Below are positions 40,427 through 48,842 of a DNA stretch of 64,000 nt, one piece after another. Both the position numbers and the translations under genes were made by a program. The stretch comes from Cyanobacteriota bacterium erpe_2018_sw_21hr_WHONDRS-SW48-000092_B_bin.40 (GTDB lineage: Bacteria > Cyanobacteriota > Vampirovibrionia > Obscuribacterales > Obscuribacteraceae). Positions within the stretch are counted from its first letter, which is position 1. Each line of letters begins with the position of its first letter. The stretch spans positions 1-64,000 of the forward strand of contig JAUPUU010000080.1 of NCBI GenBank assembly GCA_030917395.1, in the 5' to 3' direction. The notes beneath the pieces were generated by a model that searched no databases, was not told where the DNA came from, and saw only the letters and a list, made by a program, of their open reading frames with translations.

Positions 40427-42016
40427 ATGAAATTGCAAGCACTAAAAACAAGACTCTTCAGCCTCACTGCCGTATCCCTTTTGCTCACCTCATCACTTTT
40501 GCCAGCCATGGCTAAAGTAAAAATCGCACCGAAGACCAAGCCAACCACGAGCAGCGTCGTCGTACCAGAGCAGCCAGTGATACCAAAAGCCCAGAGCATC
40601 TCTCGCGCCCAGGTAACCAACACGGCTGTTGAAGCCTGGCGCAAAACTGCGCCCAAAATGTCAGCACCTAGGCCTTTTAACCTACCAGAAATCACCAGCT
40701 ACAAGCTAGAAAATGGCCTGGAAGTGCAACTGGTTGAAGACCACCGCTATCCCTTTATCTCAGCCACCATTGGGTTTAGGGACGGCTCCAGCAACGAACC
40801 CAAAGACATGCTGGGTCTAGCAGATATGACAGCAGACCTGCTAACAGAAGGCACCACCACCAGAAAAAGTAAAGAGATTGCCTCTGAAATTGACTTCATT
40901 GGCGGTGGTTTGGCCGCGAGCACTGACTACGATTACACGATTTTGAGCGGTTCAGCTCTATCGCCTTACACTGGCCGACTCTTTGATGTGCTCTCCGACG
41001 TGCTGCTGCACCCAAGTTTTCCCGAAAACGAATTGGCCCTAAAGAAGATCAATCAGATTCAGGCCCTCACTATTAAACGAGGAAACCCTGAATTTCTGGT
41101 AGAAGAGAGATTCAACAAAGTGCTCTTCGGAGAGCATCCCTATTCTGTAATAGCACCCACCGAAGAATCGCTCAACAAAATCACCAGAAAAGACATAGAG
41201 GCTTATCACAAGGCCCATTACCAACCCAATCATTCAGTAATGGTTGTAGTTGGGGACTTTGATAAGAACAAAATGCGCGAGCTAATTGCCAGCAAATTTG
41301 GTGAGCCTTGGAAGGCCTCAGATGTACCAATGGCAGCTCAGCCGGAAATGCCAAAACAAAACGGTAGACGCATATATCTAGTCGACCGCCCGGGTTCAGT
41401 GCAAACGGCTATTAAGGTAGGAAACGTTGGCGTAAAAAGAAGTGATCCTGATTACTTCGCCATGGTGGTAATGAATCAGATTCTTGGTGGTGCGGCTCAC
41501 GCAAGACTGTTCCTCAATATTCGCGAAGCAAAAGGCTATACCTATGGTGCCTATAGCCGTATGTCTGCTCGCAAGCAACCTGGGACCTTCTTTGCTGGTG
41601 CCAATGTGCGCACCGAGGTGACCAATCCATCGTTGCAAGAATTTCTCTACGAACTAGATCGCATGCGCACAACCAAAGTTACTGATGCCGAATTGAAGAG
41701 TGCGCAAAACTATCTAGCTGGTTCCTTCCAACTCGGCCTCGAGACACAAAGCGGACTGGCCCAGAGGCTGCTAGAAGCGAAGCTCTACGATCTTCCGGAT
41801 GACTTCCTAAAAACCTATGCTGATAAAGTTACGGCAGTAAAAGTCGACGATGTAAGAGCAGCAGCCCGCAAACTAATTGACTCAAACAATCTGGTTGTGG
41901 CAGCCGTAGGCGATGCCAAGAAAATAAAAAGCGACCTTGAACTGTTCGGACCTGTAACCGTATACGATGCACAGGGAAAGCTAAGCTCAATATCAGACGA
42001 AAAGAAAAGTCAGTAA
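40427..42016 (+). CDS. M16 peptidase-like partner subunit (no zinc motif)
   Basis: 529 residues from ATG 40427, eight bases after the catalytic subunit. A signal peptide (LTAVSLLLTSSLLPAMA) is present. The M16 fold is clear: TSYKLENGLEVQLVEDHRYPFISATIGFRDG, NHSVMVVVGDFDKNKMRELI, and the C-terminal domain with ILGGAAHARLFLNIREAKGYTYGAYS, which matches the substrate-binding R/Y motif of inactive subunits. At the place of HxxEH it reads LADMTADLL, so it cannot bind zinc. The pair resembles the heterodimeric M16B proteases, in which the inactive half shapes the cavity. Confidence 0.93.
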   Translation: MKLQALKTRLFSLTAVSLLLTSSLLPAMAKVKIAPKTKPTTSSVVVPEQPVIPKAQSISRAQVTNTAVEAWRKTAPKMSAPRPFNLPEITSYKLENGLEVQLVEDHRYPFISATIGFRDGSSNEPKDMLGLADMTADLLTEGTTTRKSKEIASEIDFIGGGLAASTDYDYTILSGSALSPYTGRLFDVLSDVLLHPSFPENELALKKINQIQALTIKRGNPEFLVEERFNKVLFGEHPYSVIAPTEESLNKITRKDIEAYHKAHYQPNHSVMVVVGDFDKNKMRELIASKFGEPWKASDVPMAAQPEMPKQNGRRIYLVDRPGSVQTAIKVGNVGVKRSDPDYFAMVVMNQILGGAAHARLFLNIREAKGYTYGAYSRMSARKQPGTFFAGANVRTEVTNPSLQEFLYELDRMRTTKVTDAELKSAQNYLAGSFQLGLETQSGLAQRLLEAKLYDLPDDFLKTYADKVTAVKVDDVRAAARKLIDSNNLVVAAVGDAKKIKSDLELFGPVTVYDAQGKLSSISDEKKSQ

Positions 42017-42047
42017 GCATCAGTAAGTAAATATATAGGATAGAGCA

Positions 42048-42611
42048 ATGGCAAAGAGAGCATTAATAGTAGTAGACATTCAAAACGACTATTTCCCTGG
42101 TGGCAAATGGCCCCTTGTCGGCATGGAAGCGGCGGCAGACAACGCCGCACAACTTATTGCAAGTGCCCGAAAAAATGGTGAGCTAGTAGTTCATGTTCGC
42201 CACGAGTTTCCCACTGCCGAAGCACCTTTCTTCGCCCCTGGCTCCAAAGGCGCTCAAATACACTCTAAAGTACAAAACATCGCTGGGGAAGATGTAGTGG
42301 TAAAAAACCACATCAACTCATTTAGAAATACAGACCTAGCAGAAGTATTGGACAAAAACAGCATTGACGAAGTGGTCATCTGTGGCGCCATGAGTCACAT
42401 GTGCATCGATGCTGTAAGTCGCGCTGCTAATGATTTTGGCTACGACGTAATCGTTGTACATGACGCCTGTGCTACCAGAGACCTTGAATTTAATGGCAAA
42501 ACAATTGCCGCAGCTGAAGTTCACAGCGCCTACATGTCAGCTCTACAGTTTGGCTATGCCAAAGTAGTTTCTACAGCTGAGCTTGCAGCATCACTACAAT
42601 TAACGACATAG
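42048..42611 (+). CDS. Isochorismatase-family cysteine hydrolase
   Basis: 187 residues. The catalytic triad of the family is visible as D10 (LIVVDIQNDYF), K86 (VVVKNHINSF) and C119 (VICGAMSHMCID), with the cis-peptide GAMSHMC. YDVIVVHDACATRDLEF closes the active-site region. Related enzymes hydrolyse nicotinamide, pyrazinamide, ureidoacrylate or N-carbamoyl compounds; the metal-binding His set of nicotinamidase is not clearly present, so the substrate stays open. It follows the M16 pair by 31 bases on the same strand. Confidence 0.93.
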   Translation: MAKRALIVVDIQNDYFPGGKWPLVGMEAAADNAAQLIASARKNGELVVHVRHEFPTAEAPFFAPGSKGAQIHSKVQNIAGEDVVVKNHINSFRNTDLAEVLDKNSIDEVVICGAMSHMCIDAVSRAANDFGYDVIVVHDACATRDLEFNGKTIAAAEVHSAYMSALQFGYAKVVSTAELAASLQLTT

Positions 42612-42646
42612 ACCTGGATCACAGAGTTCCATCTACTGTCTTTGAT

Positions 42647-43276
42647 TCATAAGATCATAATGCTGGATAACGGCGGTTTGTGTTGTTGGCTTTGCTGAGA
42701 ACCACTGAAAAGGCGAACTTTTCTAGTCAGCCAACCGGGCATGCGATGAGCCGATTGTGCCAGTTCACGGATGCCTTCAGGACTAAGATGGCTCAAGGCA
42801 CTGGCCACAACTGAGTTATCACAATTTTTCTCTCCGACAAACCAGAGTGCGCTTATGATTTCACCTACTGGCGAATCACAAAGTGTAATCTTTCTAGGGG
42901 AGTAGCTCTTTAAAGTGATCTCTCGCTTCATTGATTGGAATACGCTGCTGACACCATATACGCTGAAAAGGTGCTGAGCTTGAGCAGGAGCAACTAGGCC
43001 AAACCTGCTTGCGATGTCGAGGCCGTGAATAGCAATTTTCTTTTTGAAGACTTGCGCTTTGAACTTTGCCACCGCTAGTGGTTCAAAGTTTTGCTCGTTT
43101 GTTCGCAATGTAAAAAGTCCCCAAGCTATGCGGGTAAGGTAGCCGCATTTGACCAACCTATACAGAGCCTGATCAATAGCCTCTCTTGTGCCAAGATTGA
43201 GTACCTGCTGAGTGGAAAACCATTCACCAGAAGACAGGTTAGAGATGAAGTTTAGAATATCGCCGTGACAGCTCAT
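42647..43276 (-). CDS. DUF6088 / AbiEi-like winged-helix protein (solitary antitoxin type)
   Basis: 209 residues from ATG 43276, with GAGGTG six bases upstream. Residues 1-60 form a winged helix with the DUF6088/AbiEi pattern: SSGEWFSTQQVLNLGTREAIDQALYRLVKCGYLTRIAWGLFTL. Residues 70-130 follow the shared second domain (KKKIAIHGLDIASRFGL, REITLKSYSPRKITL), and the C-terminal helices (EIISALWFVGEKN, LSPEGIRELAQS) fit as well. AbiEi proteins are type IV antitoxins that repress their own operon by binding inverted repeats. No AbiEii-type nucleotidyltransferase toxin is encoded on either side, and a tandem array of palindromes lies 69 bases upstream of the start. Confidence 0.75.
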   Translation of the reverse strand: MSCHGDILNFISNLSSGEWFSTQQVLNLGTREAIDQALYRLVKCGYLTRIAWGLFTLRTNEQNFEPLAVAKFKAQVFKKKIAIHGLDIASRFGLVAPAQAQHLFSVYGVSSVFQSMKREITLKSYSPRKITLCDSPVGEIISALWFVGEKNCDNSVVASALSHLSPEGIRELAQSAHRMPGWLTRKVRLFSGSQQSQQHKPPLSSIMIL

Positions 43277-43344
43277 GATTGCACCTCATAAACAGCGTGT
43301 ATTCTTAATAACGTTGTGAGGAGGTAAATGGTTCAAATAGTCAG

Positions 43345-43760
43345 TGTTAGATTTTCGGACTGAACTTCTAACTAGGTCCCGCTGTTAGATTTTCGGATTG
43401 AAATTCTAACTAAGTCCTCTGTTAGATTTTCGGATTGAAATTCTAACTAAGTCCTCTGTTAGATTTTCGGATTGAAATTCCAACTAGGACCCGCTATTAG
43501 ATTCTCGGATTGAAATTCAAACTAAGTCCTCTGTTAGATTTCGGGATAGAAATTCTAACTAGGTCCCGCTGTTAGATTTTCGGATAGAAATTCTAACTAG
43601 GTCCCGCTGTTAGATTTTCGGATTGAAATTCTAACTAGGTCCCTCTGCTAGATTTTCGGATTGAAATTCTAACTAGATCCAGCTGTTAGATCTCTGGACT
43701 GAAATTCTAACCAAATCCCGAAATTCAATTTCCGCGCTGAAATACAATTCAAGACTCGCA
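43345..43760. repeat. Array of about ten 37-38 bp palindromic tandem repeats
   Basis: Units begin at 43345, 43383, 43420, 43457, 43495, 43532, 43570, 43608, 43646 and 43684, with a degenerate eleventh copy to about 43760. Each unit holds a 27-bp imperfect palindrome with arms GTTAGA/TCTAAC (6 bp), one T-T mismatch, inner arms TTTC/GAAA and a five-base centre GGATT. A spacer of 10 or 11 bases follows in two types (TAGGTCCCGCT and TAAGTCCTCT). Spacers are near-constant, so it is not a CRISPR. The array lies directly upstream of the AbiEi-like gene and downstream of a TPR gene. Outer copies are the most diverged, typical of an array that grows from the inside. Confidence 0.95.
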
Positions 43761-43809
43761 CACCAGTAGTAATGCAAGAACAGCAAATAATACCTGCATC
43801 AGCAAGATG

Positions 43810-44781
43810 CTATCTCATGCCTTGTTGATTGATTAATTCAAGCAGCTGTTCGAAAGTTGAAAGTTCCGGACTTTCTGGATCGAGCGTTTTTATTTTTCGC
43901 AAATGCTCTTCTAGTTTTGGAATGTTCCAATAAATCAGATCAATAGTTGAGAGCATAAGCCAACCCTTAATCATGTTCGGATTTTGCCGTACAACTTTAG
44001 CAGCCAGATCTAAGGCTCTATCCACTTCACCAGCAGTAAGAAGAATATGGCCTAGCTGAATATATGGCCATTCGAAATCAGGATACTCTCTTATAAGTAG
44101 TTCAAGTTTAGCTTTAGCATCAACAATCTCTTGCGTGATATAAAGCTTCAAAGCATCAACAAAGCGACGCGTCGCATCATCACTAACTCTGTCACGAGGA
44201 ATACGGGTACGAAGTCGTATCTTTGCGCGCTTGCCTTGCATTGTGTCGCTGCCCTGAGAAATAGTCTTCTCCAGAGCAGAACGGGCCTGTTCAGCAAAAC
44301 CAAGTTGTTCGTAGCGCGCTCCCATCTTTAAATAATCTGACTGCGATAGGCCCTCGGGCAAATAGTCGATAGGCAAACCGATACGTGGCAGCACCACACC
44401 CTCAACAACTTTATGTAAAGCACTATTGGCTAAATCATTTGCTAAAGAAAAAACATTGCCGACATTGCGCTTGGCCTTAGCCAGGGTTTCATTGCGATCG
44501 ATTACCTTACCAGCTTCAGAACCGGCCAGCCTTACGGCTTCTTCGACGGTACCGCGCACAGCATTAACGGCATCATTAACCGTAAATGTAATCTCCAAAG
44601 CTGCCATCAGAGCTCCGACCTTGCGTCGAGTTTCTTCGGGTACGGCGTCGCCAGCAGCGGCCATACTGTAGCGTGAACTGGCAGCCATTTGCTTGGGCCA
44701 CTTTAACATTTGATAGCGAATGGTAAGACGCTGATACTCTGTTGCTGTCAGACCGTCTGGTACTTCTTTTGGTGGCAGCAT
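43810..44781 (-). CDS. TPR-containing protein with duplicated N-terminal motif
   Basis: 323 residues from ATG 44781, preceded by AGGAG; an in-frame TTG at 44799 is less likely. Two copies of the motif P-x-GL(T/S)xx(E/D)Y with a following RYxxL occur at PDGLTATEYQRLTIRYQML and PEGLSQSDYLKMGARYEQLG, each opening a helical segment. Between them is an Ala-rich helical stretch (VNAVRGTVEEAVRLAGSEAG). The C-terminal 100 residues form TPR-like repeats (PDFEWPYIQLGHILLTAGEVDRALDLAAK, IKGWLMLSTIDLIYW). No signal peptide. The function is unknown; it is divergent from cpaB with a palindromic operator candidate between them. Confidence 0.72.
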   Translation of the reverse strand: MLPPKEVPDGLTATEYQRLTIRYQMLKWPKQMAASSRYSMAAAGDAVPEETRRKVGALMAALEITFTVNDAVNAVRGTVEEAVRLAGSEAGKVIDRNETLAKAKRNVGNVFSLANDLANSALHKVVEGVVLPRIGLPIDYLPEGLSQSDYLKMGARYEQLGFAEQARSALEKTISQGSDTMQGKRAKIRLRTRIPRDRVSDDATRRFVDALKLYITQEIVDAKAKLELLIREYPDFEWPYIQLGHILLTAGEVDRALDLAAKVVRQNPNMIKGWLMLSTIDLIYWNIPKLEEHLRKIKTLDPESPELSTFEQLLELINQQGMR

Positions 44782-44829
44782 AATGCTCCTAATCCTCAAA
44801 ACTCTTTCTTATAAAGGGCGCCAGCAAGA

Positions 44830-44843
44830 TCTCCATATGGAGA
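44830..44843. promoter_or_regulatory. Perfect 14-bp palindrome between divergent genes
   Basis: TCTCCATATGGAGA is self-complementary and lies in the 223-base interval between the TPR gene start (44781) and the cpaB start (45005). It is a plausible dimer-binding operator for either or both genes. Confidence 0.35.
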
Positions 44844-45004
44844 CCATCATATAAAGATCACCATTATACGGCCTGTAACACAAGCGTAACATGAGCCAGC
44901 GAGTATCCCAGGGTTTTCCCTATTATCGCCGAAGAGCACAGCAGGCAAGATGAAATCAGGAACGACTGATTTTTATAAATTTACGCCACCACAGGAGGTC
45001 GAAA

Positions 45005-45961
45005 ATGACCCTCAATCCTTTGCGCACACTTTTCCTGATGCTCTCGCGCACCCCACCAGCAATTATGCTCTTAATGATTATAGGAGTGGCGGTGCTAGTC
45101 ACTGTCACGGTTACAAGCTCTGAGTCGGTTCGCGACAAGGCCTTCAACGACACACTCAAAGATCTAGAAAGGAAAAACAATGCAAAAACAAAAGTTGTAT
45201 ATGTAATCAAAGATATTGCCGACGGGCAAGTAATCACTTCAGAAGCTCTTGAGGAAAAAGAGATTGAGCTAGCCAGAACACCTCAAGATGCAGTCACCAA
45301 TTCAACTATTGCGATCGGTCGCACAGTTAAGTACGGTGTCAGCACTGGGCAAATTCTCTCGACTCACGATCTGGCACCACAAGGTATCAGCCTCAGTTTT
45401 GAATCACATGTCAAAGAAGGCATGCGAGCAGTTACTTTTGCTGTTGATGCCAATTCCGGCGTAGCCGGATTCATAGCTCCAGATAGTCATGTAGACATTC
45501 TCGGCATGGCTGGCAGTGGTGCTGATACAAGAGTGGCGCCCATACTGTCTGATGTACAAGTTGTTGCTGTCGGTCAAATGTTCGAGCGACAAGCAAAAAA
45601 TCAAGCCAATCCAGCCGGCTCTGTAACAGTAGCAGTTTCTCCAGAAGACACTCAGAAGCTGATAAAAGCACTATCGGCAAGCAAATTGTATCTTTCACTA
45701 CGCAACGGCAGAGACCACACACCGGTGGCAACAGTTGACGTCACTGCGCTCTATCCTCGTCCAGCAAAGGCGATGAGTGCCACTAACAGCGGTGAACAAG
45801 CTCTCTCGAATCTGATACCCCCACCACTTCCTGATTTCAATGCTGGCCCCATAGCCAGTGCATCATTCAATTCGAGCAACGCCCAACCAGTTCCACCACC
45901 ACTGCACGAAATTGAGATGTGGACGGGTTCAAAGAAAGACGTGGTATCAGTACCTAAATAG
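45005..45961 (+). CDS. cpaB: CpaB/RcpC-type pilus assembly protein (SAF domain)
   Basis: 318 residues from ATG 45005 with a strong AGGAGG site. An N-terminal membrane helix (IMLLMIIGVAVLVTVTV) is followed by the SAF domain (VVYVIKDIADGQVITSEAL, with the typical GRTVKYGVSTGQIL) and the RcpC domain (GMRAVTFAVDANSGVAGFIAPDSHVDILG, with VTVAVSPEDTQKLIKALSAS). The C-terminus is Pro-rich. CpaB is a periplasmic part of the tight-adherence (Flp) pilus machine. No other cpa/tad gene is in the window apart from a possible TadE-like neighbour, so this is an orphan copy or part of a scattered system. Confidence 0.9.
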   Translation: MTLNPLRTLFLMLSRTPPAIMLLMIIGVAVLVTVTVTSSESVRDKAFNDTLKDLERKNNAKTKVVYVIKDIADGQVITSEALEEKEIELARTPQDAVTNSTIAIGRTVKYGVSTGQILSTHDLAPQGISLSFESHVKEGMRAVTFAVDANSGVAGFIAPDSHVDILGMAGSGADTRVAPILSDVQVVAVGQMFERQAKNQANPAGSVTVAVSPEDTQKLIKALSASKLYLSLRNGRDHTPVATVDVTALYPRPAKAMSATNSGEQALSNLIPPPLPDFNAGPIASASFNSSNAQPVPPPLHEIEMWTGSKKDVVSVPK

Positions 45962-45982
45962 ACGGAGATTGACTGCTCGTAT

Positions 45983-46774
45983 CTAGCCTGCTCCAGGACT
46001 AGAAACCGGTTTTGGCCCTTTCTTCTCAGGTGAAGAAGGGGCTTTGCCGTCCTCTTTCTTCACCGCAGGTTTTGGTGCCACGACGGGAGTATTGAGCATT
46101 TTGATTTCAAATGTTTTACCAGTCGGATTGATTTTCACTTTTCCGGAATCACAGTTTTTGGGATTCTTCAATTGAAACTGACAAACACTTTTAAATGTCA
46201 TGTGCATGCCATCGCGATCAAAGCGACTCTTATCCGCCACGATAAATGGAGCAGGAATCAAAACTCTGGTAGAAGTTGCCACTGAAACCTGCCGTAAGTC
46301 TGGATTGATTTCGTCATAGAAAGTGATCAATTCAGGACGTTCAACAAAGAAGCCACCTGGTCCGCACTTATCCATAAAGCCGTTGGCGGCCTGCTTCACC
46401 GCTAGCGAATCTTTGCCATCGGAAGCAGCCTTACCAGCGAGAACAATGGCGGTATGACACATGCGCTCGTTGTAGTCGTAAGCAAGATTAGCAATGAAAA
46501 TGTTGACGGCGAACAATGAAACAAAGGCCAGCAGCAAAACGCCGGCGGCCAAATCGAAAATACTCAACTTGCCAGGCTCATGAGCCGAACTGCTAACAGT
46601 GGGAGAGCCTGGAGCAGATACAGTGGATGAAGCAGAGACAGTGGGTGAAGCTTCAGTGACCAGCTCCGAAGGCGCTGCTTCAGAAGGCGTTTCACGAGGC
46701 GAATCTTGAGACTTCGGCTCTTTTTTAGCTTCTTCCGTTTTTTCTACGTTTTCTTGTTCTGCTTCTTCTGACAC
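45983..46774 (-). CDS. Single-helix membrane protein, possibly TadE/TadG-like
   Basis: 263 residues, GTG start at 46774 with AGAGG upstream. The first 70 residues are acidic, then Ser/Thr/Pro-rich and probably disordered. One helix (SIFDLAAGVLLLAFVSLFAVNIFIANLA) is followed by a pattern seen in TadE/TadG pseudopilins, namely a conserved small-residue helix (CHTAIVLAGKAASDGKDSLAVKQAANGFM) and a beta-rich outer domain. A Pro/Lys tail ends the protein. The assignment to TadE/TadG is tentative and strengthened only by the convergent cpaB gene. On its own strand it follows hpt by 23 bases. Confidence 0.45.
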   Translation of the reverse strand: MSEEAEQENVEKTEEAKKEPKSQDSPRETPSEAAPSELVTEASPTVSASSTVSAPGSPTVSSSAHEPGKLSIFDLAAGVLLLAFVSLFAVNIFIANLAYDYNERMCHTAIVLAGKAASDGKDSLAVKQAANGFMDKCGPGGFFVERPELITFYDEINPDLRQVSVATSTRVLIPAPFIVADKSRFDRDGMHMTFKSVCQFQLKNPKNCDSGKVKINPTGKTFEIKMLNTPVVAPKPAVKKEDGKAPSSPEKKGPKPVSSPGAG

Positions 46775-46797
46775 AGGGCCTCTAGTGTAAGCAAGTA

Positions 46798-47385
46798 TTA
46801 CTTAGCCAGCTTGAGCTCCCCTAAATAGGGAAGCTCGCGGTATTTCTCCGCATAATCAAGACCATAGCCGACAACGAACAAATCTTCAATACTAAAGCCT
46901 ACATAGTCGGCTTCAATAGGCACAACTCGGCGAGAGGGTTTATCAAGAAAAACAGCAATCTTTAGAGTGTTCGGGTTGAACTGATCGCGCAGATACTCCA
47001 TGAAGAACTTTGCTGTGCGGCCAGAGTCAATAATATCCTCAACCACAATAATGTTGCGGCGGGAAATGTTAGGTAATTCTAGATAGGGCGTCTGCACGGC
47101 TCCAGAGCTTTCAGTGGCGCTGCCATAGCTTGCCAATCTAACAAATTCAATTTGTAGGGGATCTGGCGTCACGATTTGTCTGACAATATCGGCCAGGAAG
47201 CAAAAAGCTCCTTTCATCACCCCTATCACAACTGGGTTCTCCAGCTCCACATAGTCAGCACTGATTTGCGCACCCAATTCAGCAACTCGTTTTTGAATCT
47301 GCTCATGCGAGTAGATCGTTTTAATCGAGTCGACCTCTTTGTCGCGCTCAATTTTGGTTGCGGCCATATCAGTCTTTCCGGACAT
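46798..47385 (-). CDS. hpt: Hypoxanthine phosphoribosyltransferase
   Basis: 195 residues from ATG 47385 with AAGGGAG upstream. It converts hypoxanthine (and often guanine) plus PRPP to the nucleotide. Signatures: VIGVMKGAFCFLADIVRQI, the flexible loop with SYGSATESSGAV, the PRPP-binding block IIVVEDIIDSGRTAKFF, the base-binding KPSRRVV and DYVGFSIEDLFVVGYGLDYAEKYR. The first 20 residues are extra compared with the 175-180 of most members. It is the second gene of a unit headed by guanine deaminase, forming a purine-salvage pair. Confidence 0.95.
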   Translation of the reverse strand: MSGKTDMAATKIERDKEVDSIKTIYSHEQIQKRVAELGAQISADYVELENPVVIGVMKGAFCFLADIVRQIVTPDPLQIEFVRLASYGSATESSGAVQTPYLELPNISRRNIIVVEDIIDSGRTAKFFMEYLRDQFNPNTLKIAVFLDKPSRRVVPIEADYVGFSIEDLFVVGYGLDYAEKYRELPYLGELKLAK

Positions 47386-47449
47386 TTTAAGAACTCCCTT
47401 TAGAACATGGAAATCGTAACAGGTTCACATCTAAGTTGCTTCCCTAAAT

Positions 47450-48787
47450 CTATATGTGAAATATGCAGCGGCCTCTAACATAAGTGGCTTCAATCAGTCG
47501 ATCGTCGCCCAAAAATACAAGACTAGATAGTATTTCATCCGTCGGCTGACTGAGGATATTGTCCACAATTCCACTCTTGCGACTGGCGTCGACAACAATA
47601 AAGTCTGCTTCTTTGCCCACGGTCAAAGAACCAATTAAATGATCCAAGTGGGCAGCCTTCGCCCCGCCCAAAGTAGCCCGGTAAAGTAACTCAGGCGGCT
47701 CTATCCAAATGTCAGGCTGCATGTAGTTAGCATCTTTCATAACATTGAACAGCGACATTGACGGCCCCGCCGCTACATCTGAGCCTAAACCAAAGAGACA
47801 GCCTGCGGCAGAGATTTTGGCATAGAGAAAGACACCACTCTTGAGGAAGAAATTGGAGCTTGGACAATGGGCCAGTGAGCTATGAGTATCGGCTACGGTC
47901 TTAATGTCTTGATCATCAAGGTGGATGGCATGGGCAAACACCGTGCGCTTGCCGATAATGCCAAAACTCTTATATACATCTAGGTAGCTGCGAGCAGTAG
48001 GGAACTGGGTGGCAACAAATTGAATCTCTTCTTTTGCCTCAGACAGATGGGTGTGAACATAGGTGCCGGGATGCTTGGCAAACAAGTGGCCGACTCCGGC
48101 TAAGAGTTCAGACGTGGAAGTGACGCCAAAGCGCGGAGTGAAGGCATACAGGAGAAGGCCATCTCCCTGTCCGTGCCATTTAACCGCCAACTCCTCCGAT
48201 TCTCTTAGCGAAGTCTCGGTATCTTCAGTCAAAGCTTCTGGAGAATTGGCATCCATCATCACTTTGCCCATAATGACCCGACTACCTTTCTCTAAGGCAA
48301 CTTCAAAAGCCGCATCAGTGGCGTCTTTGTGAATAGTAGTAAAGACCACAGCCAGAGTCGTTCCGTTGGCAGCCAACTCATCGAAGAACCAGTTGGCTAT
48401 TTTGCGCGCATGGTTAGTATCTGAAAAGCGAGCCTCAGCAGGAAAAATATACTTATTGAGCCAGGCGAGCAGGTGCTGGCCAGAGCGCCCTGTCTGAGAA
48501 ACCTGGGGCAGATGCAGGTGTAAATCCACTAGACCAGGCAAAATCAGCCTTTGGCCCAAATCAACAATCTCGACATTCCTATCATTAATATGATTGCCAC
48601 TAGTGTATTTATGCTGAATTTCCAGCCAAGGGGCAACATCAATGATTGTGCCCTGCCCGTTTACAACCAGCGCGCCCTGAACGTAGTCAAGATAAGCGGT
48701 ACTGGATAAGGGAGAAATCACGTGGCCCAAATAGATTTTGGTTAAATCCGATTCTGACTGGCTCATAAACTCTTGGGAAGACACCAT
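47450..48787 (-). CDS. guaD: Guanine deaminase
   Basis: 445 residues (ATG 48787; ATG 48766 is the alternative). It deaminates guanine to xanthine with one zinc. Signatures: ILPGLVDLHLHLPQ with the metal-binding HxH, the guanine-specific AFTPRFGVTSTSELL, VHTHLSEAKEEI, TVFAHAIHL, LAHCPSSNFFLKSG and LGSDVAAGPSMSLF with the metal-binding Asp. Length matches the family. The gene begins 55 bases from the divergent GNAT gene, and hpt follows 64 bases downstream; together they recycle guanine and hypoxanthine. Confidence 0.92.
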   Translation of the reverse strand: MVSSQEFMSQSESDLTKIYLGHVISPLSSTAYLDYVQGALVVNGQGTIIDVAPWLEIQHKYTSGNHINDRNVEIVDLGQRLILPGLVDLHLHLPQVSQTGRSGQHLLAWLNKYIFPAEARFSDTNHARKIANWFFDELAANGTTLAVVFTTIHKDATDAAFEVALEKGSRVIMGKVMMDANSPEALTEDTETSLRESEELAVKWHGQGDGLLLYAFTPRFGVTSTSELLAGVGHLFAKHPGTYVHTHLSEAKEEIQFVATQFPTARSYLDVYKSFGIIGKRTVFAHAIHLDDQDIKTVADTHSSLAHCPSSNFFLKSGVFLYAKISAAGCLFGLGSDVAAGPSMSLFNVMKDANYMQPDIWIEPPELLYRATLGGAKAAHLDHLIGSLTVGKEADFIVVDASRKSGIVDNILSQPTDEILSSLVFLGDDRLIEATYVRGRCIFHI

Positions 48788-48842
48788 AAACGAAACAAAT
48801 ACTGTAATACTAACTGCAAGTTAAGATACCGTGATTTAGCCA

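Noticed and set aside
43345-43722. Integron attC sites, because GTTAGAT matches the GTTRRRY core
   Set aside because: Units are 37-38 bp, shorter than attC sites, the opposite core does not fit RYYYAAC, and there are no gene cassettes between units or integrase nearby.
43345-43760. CRISPR array
   Set aside because: The intervals between palindromes are only 10-11 bases and nearly identical, whereas CRISPR spacers are about 30 bases and unique; no cas gene is present.
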